This document shows, piece by piece, positions 41,630 through 46,777 of a stretch of DNA of 46,777 nucleotides (position 1 is its first letter; every line of letters starts with the position of its first letter). This DNA is from Thermococcus sp. (lineage in GTDB: Archaea > Methanobacteriota_B > Thermococci > Thermococcales > Thermococcaceae). The stretch spans positions 1-46,777 of the forward strand of contig NZ_WAKV01000029.1 in assembly GCF_015523185.1 (NCBI RefSeq), given 5' to 3'. Made by a program: the position numbers and the translations under genes. A model generated the notes under the pieces. It did not search any database. It saw nothing but the letters and a program-made list of their open reading frames with translations, and had not been told where the DNA came from.

Positions 41630-42838
41630 TCAATGGCGCCTTCTCCTATGTCTCGGCATGTTCTTTCCCCATCTTCGCCTGTACTCGTTCTCAAGCTCGT
41701 CCCTTCTCACCATCTCGCGGTACTCCCTAGGCAGTTCCTCGCTCAGCTCCGACTTCCTGACGTCAACGCCAGACTGCCTTGCTATATACCTAAACCTTCT
41801 CAGTTCCCCGGGTGCGATGAATGTTATCGCCTTACCCCTCTTACCCATCCTCCCCGTTCTCCCAATCCGGTGGATATATTGCTCCGCGTTCATCGGTATA
41901 GAGTAGTTAACAACATGAGTAATCTCTGGGACGTCCAGACCCCTAGCGGCAACATCCGTCGCAACCAGAACCCTTGTTCTGCCCTCCTTAAAGCGCCTGA
42001 AGGTTTTCTCCCGGGATGGCTGGCTCATGTCACCGTTAAGGGCCTCAGCTTTGAAACCGTCCTTTCTAAGCCTGCCGGCCAACTCCTTTGTCTCCACCTT
42101 CGTCTGGCAGAAAACTATACCGTAGAAGTTACCGCTCAGAATTTTCTGTAGGATTCTGTAGCGTCTCGCGGGAACGGTCTCTACAAACTCCTGCTCTACC
42201 TCACCCGGTACTAACTCGTCCCTGCTGACGATTACTACCTCCGGGTTTCTCATATACTTCTTGGCGAGTAAAAGCACTTCCATCGGCATCGTGGCCGAGA
42301 ACATCATGACGCGCTTTTCCCGGGGTGTTACCCTAAAAATCGCCTCGATGTCCTCCTGAAAGCCCATGTCCAACATCCTATCAGCTTCGTCAAGGACGAA
42401 GAAGCGAAGGGAGTCAAGCTTAAGGGTGCCACGCCTGATGTGGTCGAGAACCCTGCCGGGTGTTCCAACAACTATTTGGGCCGTTTTAAGGGCCCTCATC
42501 TGGGGACCTATTGGCTGACCGCCGTAGACCGCGTAGATGTCTATCTTCCGCTTTCCACGAAGAGAGCGGAGCTCCTCACTCACCTGAATTGCCAGCTCCC
42601 TAGTGGGAGTAAGGATAAGCGCCTGAACCCTCCTTTGTCCGGCCTCAACCATATCAAGGATTGGCAGGCCAAAAGCCGCCGTCTTTCCGGTGCCCGTCTT
42701 TGACTGACCAACAATATCATTCTCCCCCCGGAGAACAAGTGGTATGACCTCCCTCTGAACGTCAGTGGGCTCAAAAAAGCCCTTTCTCTCAACGGCCTTA
42801 ACTGAGGCCTCCGATAAGCCAAGCTCCTTAAAACTCAT
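41630..42838 (-). CDS. DEAD-box RNA helicase
   Basis: ATP-dependent RNA helicase of 402 residues. Motifs: Q motif F(22)EPTDVQ, motif I QSKTGTGKT (45-53), Ia PTRELA, Ib TPGRV, II DEAD (150-153), III SAT (181-183), V TDVAARGLD, VI HRIGRTGRMG. A basic tail (RRRWGKNMPRHRRRRH) may bind RNA. ATG 42838 follows GGAG by 8 nt; TTG 42844 in frame is less likely. It should unwind RNA during ribosome assembly or mRNA turnover. It is convergent with tRNA-Ser; the 113-nt gap between them holds no gene that I can see. Confidence 0.95.
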   Translation of the reverse strand: MSFKELGLSEASVKAVERKGFFEPTDVQREVIPLVLRGENDIVGQSKTGTGKTAAFGLPILDMVEAGQRRVQALILTPTRELAIQVSEELRSLRGKRKIDIYAVYGGQPIGPQMRALKTAQIVVGTPGRVLDHIRRGTLKLDSLRFFVLDEADRMLDMGFQEDIEAIFRVTPREKRVMMFSATMPMEVLLLAKKYMRNPEVVIVSRDELVPGEVEQEFVETVPARRYRILQKILSGNFYGIVFCQTKVETKELAGRLRKDGFKAEALNGDMSQPSREKTFRRFKEGRTRVLVATDVAARGLDVPEITHVVNYSIPMNAEQYIHRIGRTGRMGKRGKAITFIAPGELRRFRYIARQSGVDVRKSELSEELPREYREMVRRDELENEYRRRWGKNMPRHRRRRH

Positions 42839-42908
42839 TTCCAAATCTCCTTAAAGCTGAAGTCCTAAACGCGCTCCTTCTCAGAACGCGCCGAGGAGAA
42901 ACGCGTTT

Positions 42909-42986
42909 TGGCGGGCCGGGGGGGATTCGAACCCCCGACCTGCGGATTAAGAGTCCGCCGCTCTAACCAGGCTAAGCTACCGGCCC
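42909..42986 (-). tRNA. tRNA-Lys (CUU)
   Basis: On the minus strand GGGCCGG pairs with CCGGCCC, followed by G73 and encoded CCA (complement of 42909-42911). The anticodon loop CTCTTAA gives CTT. The T-arm is CGGGGGTTCGAATCCCCC. A TATA box (ATTTATAAATT, 43015-43025) lies about 34 nt upstream of the 5' end. Confidence 0.95.
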
Positions 42987-43081
42987 ACGACCCGAAACCA
43001 TAGAGGGGAAGTGTATTTATAAATTTTTCGGTTCGTAACAGTTATTAGGCCTTTGAATATGACCACCATGAGGTAAGGGAG

Positions 43082-43837
43082 TTGAAGGGAGAATATCAGG
43101 CAATAAAACTCCTGGCAGAGATTGTGGCATTTATTGCGCTCACATCGGCCATCATAGTCGTCTACTCCCTGAGGGATATAATGGTTGGGTACCTTGATAA
43201 GAGAACACTCCGCGGTGTTTTTCTGGGTGTTTTCATATTCTGGGCAGGGTACCTTGAGAACGTTTTCAATGACGTCTATACCACAGAGCTCACAAAGGTT
43301 CTTGATGACGTTCTCGTGGCATTGGGAATGATGATAATTCTCATAACTTCCCTCCGAATGAAGACCGAAATCCGTGCTATAAAACCCAGGGTCATTACCG
43401 AAGGATAGTCCATCCTAAAGCCCGGCGCCTATGTAACAAGCAGGGCATCACTTCCCGAGATACTCTCCCTCCTTCAGGGCAAACGCCTGCTGGCCATCAC
43501 GAGGCACCCACGACAATACGAAAGGCACGGGATTCCATACATCTGGGTCAGCAACGCCCCGTCAGAGACCGCAATAAGACCCACGGAACTGGCCCCTCTC
43601 CTCCACAAGGTTCTCTCCAGTGCGGGAGAAGACACGTTTATACTTCTCGACGGGGTTGAATACCTGATACCTAACAACGGTTTTGAACCCGTTATGAAGT
43701 TTCTCCTGAACCTAAAGGACAACCTGATAGCCAGAAACGCAGGGATTATTATTTCAATTGACCCAAAGGCCCTCGATGAAAAGTACGTGAATATGCTGAT
43801 GAGGGAGTTCAAAAGATTGCCCGGGGAGAGACCGTAA
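43082..43837 (+). pseudogene. TM-DUF835 membrane protein gene interrupted by one in-frame TAG
   Basis: The first part (43082-43405, 108 residues from TTG) has about three hydrophobic helices (LLAEIVAFIALTSAIIVVYS, TLRGVFLGVFIFWAGYLENV, VLVALGMMIILITSL). After TAG at 43406-43408 the same frame continues to TAA 43835 and encodes a DUF835 domain: SILKPGAYVTSRASLPEILS, RLLAITRHPRQYERHGIPYI, FILLDGVEYLIPNNGFEPVM and AGIIISIDPKALDEKY. Membrane helices followed by DUF835 are a common architecture in Thermococcales. The second part has no plausible start near its beginning. One nonsense mutation, or a sequencing error, separates the halves. The tRNA-Leu promoter overlaps the 3' end. Confidence 0.82.
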
Positions 43838-43874
43838 AATTTATAAATGCGCCAACGCCCTTATATCTGGCGAC

Positions 43875-43962
43875 GCGGGGGTTGCCGAGCCTGGTCAAAG
43901 GCGCGGGATTGAGGGTCCCGTCCCGTAGGGGTTCCGGGGTTCAAATCCCCGCCCCCGCACCA
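43875..43962 (+). tRNA. tRNA-Leu (GAG)
   Basis: An 88-nt tRNA with acceptor stem GCGGGGG/CCCCCGC, A73 and encoded CCA. The anticodon loop TTGAGGG gives GAG (43911-43913). It has a long variable arm and T-arm CGGGGTTCAAATCCCCG. The TATA box TTTATAAAT (43840-43848) is 31 nt upstream and overlaps the last bases of the DUF835 gene. Confidence 0.95.
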
Positions 43963-43991
43963 GAAAATTTTCTTGCAAAAAGTTTCTTTGG

Positions 43992-44014
43992 TGAAGCTTT
44001 TTCCAAAAGCTTCA
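43992..44014. repeat. Perfect 10-bp inverted repeat downstream of tRNA-Leu
   Basis: TGAAGCTTTT-TCC-AAAAGCTTCA forms a perfect stem with a 3-nt loop. It begins 29 nt after tRNA-Leu and about 117 nt before the eL43 gene, and contains a T-run, so it may terminate the tRNA transcript or be a dispersed intergenic repeat. A smaller palindrome CCGGA-TG-TCCGG lies at about 44043-44054. Confidence 0.55.
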
Positions 44015-44066
44015 ACGTAAGGTTTATTAGGAGCCTTCCCCCCGGATGTCCGGAGTTATGCAAAGG

Positions 44067-44074
44067 TTTATAAA
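44067..44074 (+). promoter_or_regulatory. TATA box of the eL43-rpoP-Brix-pcc1 operon
   Basis: TTTATAAA predicts a start near 44096 and a leader of about 35 nt ending in GGGGTGATG before ATG 44131. Confidence 0.5.
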
Positions 44075-44130
44075 ACGTCTCCGGAAACACTTTCCAGTCG
44101 TGAAAATTGCCTAACTCTGGGGTGATGCTC

Positions 44131-44391
44131 ATGGGAAGAACTGTCAAGGTCGGTTCCGCTGGAAGGTTCGGTCCGAGGTACGGTCTCAAGATAAGGAGAA
44201 GGGTCGCGGCTGTTGAGGCCAAGATGAAGCAGAAGCACGTCTGTCCTGTCTGCGGAAGGAAGGCCGTCAGGAGGATAAGCACTGGAATATGGCAGTGCCA
44301 GAAGTGCGGTGCAACGTTCGCCGGTGGAGCTTACCTGCCGACCACTCCGGCTGGAAAGGTCGCGAAGCGCGTCGTCGCTTCCAAGGCCTGA
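44131..44391 (+). CDS. rpl37ae: 50S ribosomal protein eL43 (L37Ae)
   Basis: Large-subunit protein of 86 residues with a zinc ribbon, Cys38/Cys41 (CPVC) and Cys56/Cys59 (CQKC). [20 protein letters not shown] and [14 protein letters not shown] are family hallmarks. ATG 44131 gives the usual start MGRTVKVG; upstream in-frame codons lie over the ribosome binding site. It leads an operon with rpoP, Brix and pcc1. Confidence 0.96.
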   Translation: MGRTVKVGSAGRFGPRYGLKIRRRVAAVEAKMKQKHVCPVCGRKAVRRISTGIWQCQKCGATFAGGAYLPTTPAGKVAKRVVASKA

Positions 44392-44415
44392 TTCTTTCTA
44401 TTTGGGGTGATTTTC

Positions 44416-44565
44416 ATGGTTAGGGCGATTTACCGCTGTGCAAAATGCGGTAGAGAGGTCGAACTCGACCTCGCGACAACCAGAGAGGTTCGCTGTCCCT
44501 ACTGTGGCAGTAAGATACTCTACAAGCCCCGACCCAAGGTCGCGAGAAGGGTCAAAGCCATCTGA
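44416..44565 (+). CDS. rpoP: DNA-directed RNA polymerase subunit P (Rpb12-like)
   Basis: A 49-residue polymerase subunit: ATG GTT AGG GCG at 44416 encodes VRAIYRCAKCGREVELD, then EVRCPYCGSKILYKPRP, ending KVARRVKAI at TGA 44563-44565. One zinc ribbon uses Cys8/Cys11 and Cys27/Cys30. GGGGTGATTTTC precedes the start. It is easily missed because of its size. It sits between the eL43 and Brix genes, the standard archaeal order. Confidence 0.94.
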   Translation: MVRAIYRCAKCGREVELDLATTREVRCPYCGSKILYKPRPKVARRVKAI

Positions 44566-44615
44566 ACCTTTTCTTTCGAAAGGCTTTTATCAACTAACCC
44601 CAACGAGTGGTTGCT

Positions 44616-45248
44616 ATGATGCTGATAACGACTTCCCACCGACCGACGAGGAGGACGAGGAGCTTCGGTCACGACTTGGAGAGGGTTTTCCCCAACTCCC
44701 TTTACCTAACCAGGGGAAAGAAGACAATCCAGGATTTGCTCATGGAAGCATATGACAGGAACTACGAGAGACTCCTAATAATCAACGTCTGGAAGGGAAA
44801 CCCCCTCAAGATGACCTTTATCAAGGTGGACCCCGAGGACTGGGGTTACCTCGGCTACCTCTACCTCCACGGCATTAAGCTCCAGCGTGAGATGGGTTTC
44901 AGGAACCTTAGACCAATCCGCGAGGAGATGCCCTTCATTGTAACCACAGCGAAGAGGGTTGGCATTGACCACACGGCCTTTGCCCAAGCCTTCGCCGAGC
45001 TTACCGGCGGAAGATTCGTGCCGAGGGGGAACAAGAGCCTCCAGACGATAGCGGACAGGCACAACACCGATGTGATAGGGGTAATTGAGAACTATCCAAG
45101 GGGCATGGCAGTTAACTTCTACCGCCTTGACGTCACCAGAGACAGGCCCGTTGGACCTCTAATCCTCGTGAAAATCTGGATAATGGAGGACGGCAGGAGA
45201 TGGGACTACAGGGAGGCCCTGACAAAGGCTGGCCAATCGAGGGGATAG
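44616..45248 (+). CDS. Brix domain ribosome biogenesis protein
   Basis: A 210-residue archaeal Brix/Imp4-type protein taking part in rRNA processing and large-subunit assembly. The N-terminus MLITTSHRPTRRTRSFGHDL and FPNSLYLTRGKKTIQDLLME are signatures of the family, followed by HGIKLQREMGFRNLRPI. The start is ATG 44616 (or 44619) after GTGGT. The last 49 nt overlap the pcc1 gene in another frame. Confidence 0.92.
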   Translation: MMLITTSHRPTRRTRSFGHDLERVFPNSLYLTRGKKTIQDLLMEAYDRNYERLLIINVWKGNPLKMTFIKVDPEDWGYLGYLYLHGIKLQREMGFRNLRPIREEMPFIVTTAKRVGIDHTAFAQAFAELTGGRFVPRGNKSLQTIADRHNTDVIGVIENYPRGMAVNFYRLDVTRDRPVGPLILVKIWIMEDGRRWDYREALTKAGQSRG

Positions 45249-45469
45249 TTGAGCTCTCCTTCCCGGACGAGGAAACCGCCAAGATAGTTTACGAGAGCGT
45301 TCTCTACGAGCACAAGAGCGTGCCCTACAGGAGGAGCAGGATAGAGTTTCTGCGCGAGGGGAACATGATAATAATCCGCTTTTTGACCAGGGACAACTCA
45401 GCTTTGAGGGGAACGCTGAACTCGTATCTGAGATGGATTAAGGTCGCGATGGATTCGCTGGATTTATAA
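45200..45469 (+). CDS. KEOPS complex subunit Pcc1
   Basis: Dimerising subunit of KEOPS, which makes the universal t6A modification at position 37 of ANN-decoding tRNAs. The 89-residue reading frame contains GIVELSFPDEETAKIVYESV, LYEHKSVPYRRSRIEF and DNSALRGTLNSYLRWIK, the canonical Pcc1 core. ATG 45200 is inside the Brix gene, overlapping it by 49 nt, with GGAGG about 10 nt upstream; the true start is somewhat uncertain as the first 14 residues are not typical. The paralogous Pcc2 lies at 16512-16772. Confidence 0.9.
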   Translation: MGLQGGPDKGWPIEGIVELSFPDEETAKIVYESVLYEHKSVPYRRSRIEFLREGNMIIIRFLTRDNSALRGTLNSYLRWIKVAMDSLDL

Positions 45470-45521
45470 TTTATAAATTACATATTGTCTGAGTCTAACA
45501 TACATTTTGTAAATTCGAAAC

Positions 45522-45531
45522 ATTTAAATAC
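45522..45531 (+). promoter_or_regulatory. TATA box of the secreted orphan gene
   Basis: ATTTAAATAC in an AT-rich gap predicts a start near 45551, followed by TTGGGGGGGTC and ATG 45577. Confidence 0.45.
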
Positions 45532-45576
45532 TATGAGTTTAGTAATTGGAATTGACAATCCCGTTGGGGGGGTCAG

Positions 45577-46677
45577 ATGCGACAGAAAGTGGTATGGTTT
45601 GTACTTGGAGTTCTAGTTGGAAGTCTTTTTGTTGTTTCAGCGTACCCACAGAGCAGTGCCTCTCCAGCAAGCCCAATTTCCGGGATTTACCCAATAAACC
45701 AAAACGTCTCCAAAATTTTGGCAGGACTGAAAAAGGGCAACTTTGAGGTTATGGATTCTCAAATACTGAAAAACCTAGTTAAGACAGGAACTATTCCTTA
45801 CGCTCCAATCTTTGAGGGCAACACACTCTACGCCGTGAAGATGCTACCAGATGGGAAGTTCTTCATATACGCGGGAACCAATATAAAGAACATTAACAAG
45901 TTCCTTAATGATGCTAAGAGAGAGTTCTCCGAGGTGGACTGGAACAGTGAGGTTACTCTTAGTGTAGAGCCTTCTAAATTTTCTTGGCAGATAAAGATCA
46001 ATGGAAATCCTACTGCAACCTACACTCCCATGGCAACTACAACAATAAGTGCCCATATTGAGAGCACTATCGAGTGGAGTTCCTACGATAACTGGAAACC
46101 CCATGGCAAGTTAAAGCTTGTGTGGGAAGTTTACAGACTTGCGGACACCGACCCAAAGAACGATTACCGGGTTGTAGACATGAAGACCTTTGTCTGGTCT
46201 GGGCATTATCTCTACGGCGATAGTGGAGCTGGAGTGTGGCAGATTGACACAGTTAAAGTTTATGCCAACGTTAAGCCCGATGGAAACAGTGTTTTTGATC
46301 TAGCGGACTTTGGCCCAAGTCATTACATCAATGAATACAGCTCAAAGGCTCAATCTACTATTTCATACACCTTGGGGACAGGAGGAGCGTCTGTTACAAT
46401 CCAACAAGTTATCAAGCTCTTTAAAATAGCGGTCGATACCAACGGCGACTGGGTCAGGTGGACGTACACATTTAACAGAAACGAGCTAGGAAGTTACGCT
46501 GATAGCTGGATTAAACTTGAACCGGGGTACCAGTTTATAACTCACGTTCCAAGCTCCCCAACAACAGTCCACCAAAAGCTAGTTGCTTCAGTTGAGTGGA
46601 CGTACAATCGCCCCCTGCTTCCGGACGATCACTGGACCGGCTCAATAACCATAGATTGGATATGGAACTTTAAGTGA
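45577..46677 (+). CDS. Secreted protein of unknown function
   Basis: A 366-residue exported protein with a signal peptide (MRQKVVWFVLGVLVGSLFVV, cleavage near SAYPQ). The mature part is rich in Trp, Tyr, Thr and Ser and almost free of Cys; the second half looks beta-rich (SAHIESTIEWSSYDNWKP, GKLKLVWEVYRLADTDPKND, HYLYGDSGAGVWQIDTVKV, ending HWTGSITIDWIWNF). There is no C-terminal anchor. I do not recognise a family. It is monocistronic with its own promoter, and a T-rich terminator follows at 46684-46701. Confidence 0.8.
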   Translation: MRQKVVWFVLGVLVGSLFVVSAYPQSSASPASPISGIYPINQNVSKILAGLKKGNFEVMDSQILKNLVKTGTIPYAPIFEGNTLYAVKMLPDGKFFIYAGTNIKNINKFLNDAKREFSEVDWNSEVTLSVEPSKFSWQIKINGNPTATYTPMATTTISAHIESTIEWSSYDNWKPHGKLKLVWEVYRLADTDPKNDYRVVDMKTFVWSGHYLYGDSGAGVWQIDTVKVYANVKPDGNSVFDLADFGPSHYINEYSSKAQSTISYTLGTGGASVTIQQVIKLFKIAVDTNGDWVRWTYTFNRNELGSYADSWIKLEPGYQFITHVPSSPTTVHQKLVASVEWTYNRPLLPDDHWTGSITIDWIWNFK

Positions 46678-46683
46678 GGGATT

Positions 46684-46701
46684 TTTATCTTCCTCTTTTT
46701 T
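46684..46701 (+). terminator. T-rich terminator after the secreted orphan gene
   Basis: TTTTTATCTTCC followed by six T residues (46696-46701) starts 7 nt after the stop codon. Confidence 0.45.
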
Positions 46702-46770
46702 AGTCGTCCCAAACTTATTTAAAGCTCACCCCTTATTCTAACCCGGCATCGCGATTACGGAGGTGCGAAC

Positions 46771-46777
46771 ATGCAGA
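46771..46777 (+). CDS. Start of a gene cut by the window edge
   Basis: ATG CAG A follows a strong GGAGGTG (46759-46765, spacing 5 nt) and a TATA-like CTTATTTAAAGC (46714-46725). Only two codons are visible, so the product cannot be named. Confidence 0.5.

Noticed and set aside
43406-43408. Pyrrolysine (TAG) decoding in the DUF835 gene
   Set aside because: Thermococcales are not known to carry pyl genes and none are in the window; a nonsense mutation or an error is simpler.
1-46777. CRISPR arrays, insertion sequences, prophage or integrated plasmid
   Set aside because: No regularly spaced repeats, transposase, integrase or duplicated tRNA 3' ends were seen; the window is mostly core chromosome.

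Overview
The window is chromosomal DNA of a hyperthermophilic euryarchaeon of the order Thermococcales, most likely a Thermococcus species. The evidence is archaeal: eS1, uS15, eL43 (L37Ae), RpoP, aEF-2 and aEF-1alpha, two Pcc1-type KEOPS subunits, an archaeal initiator tRNA with an A1-U72 pair, TATA boxes about 25 nt upstream of starts, GGAGGTGAT-type ribosome binding sites, and a four-subunit NADP-type cytosolic sulfhydrogenase very close to that of Pyrococcus furiosus. Placement in the genus is inference from protein resemblance and gene order.

Layout. 30-4108: sulfhydrogenase operon hydBGDA. 4151-4737: a decayed VapBC-like toxin-antitoxin pair. 4758-6097: a lipoprotein and, divergently, the hydrogenase maturation protease that should trim HydA. 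6122-9498: a tight four-gene cassette (two zinc-ribbon membrane proteins, a coiled-coil protein, an SPFH protein with C-terminal zinc ribbons). 9499-12683: an ATPase gene and an operon of small protein, SRPBCC-like protein and di-iron-type metallo-beta-lactamase. 12965-15800: M42 peptidase, initiator tRNA, and both subunits of phosphomevalonate dehydratase (archaeal mevalonate pathway). 15894-18664: uS15, the GAN/RecJ-like nuclease, Pcc2 and eS1. 18762-22409: an operon for a secreted protein with thrombospondin-type-3 calcium repeats, a lipoprotein and a small protein. 22505-31966: membrane transport and regulation (AEC carrier, a very large MMPL/RND protein divergent from a PadR regulator, an ArsR-type regulator with a membrane protein and a VNG-repeat protein, an MFS exporter). 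32030-37040: Roadblock protein pair, cobalamin adenosyltransferase, secreted mosaic protein, aIF2B-like and KaiC-like genes. 37305-45469: translation and RNA core (EF-2, EF-1alpha, uS10, three tRNAs, DEAD-box helicase, eL43, RpoP, Brix, Pcc1) with a broken TM-DUF835 gene in the middle. 45577-end: a secreted orphan and the first codons of another gene.

The most interesting unannotated signal is a GC-rich element at 39653-39711 between EF-2 and EF-1alpha. It folds on paper into a long hairpin based on a canonical kink-turn (the L7Ae-binding motif) and has its own TATA box at the right distance, so it looks like a small structured RNA gene or a leader element of EF-1alpha. Other points of note are the SPFH/zinc-ribbon cassette, a PadR-type operator shared by two divergent promoters, a single in-frame TAG splitting the DUF835 gene, and the decayed VapBC pair between the hydrogenase and its protease. 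I saw no CRISPR array, rRNA gene, insertion sequence or prophage. All calls come from reading the sequence; no database search or folding program was run.
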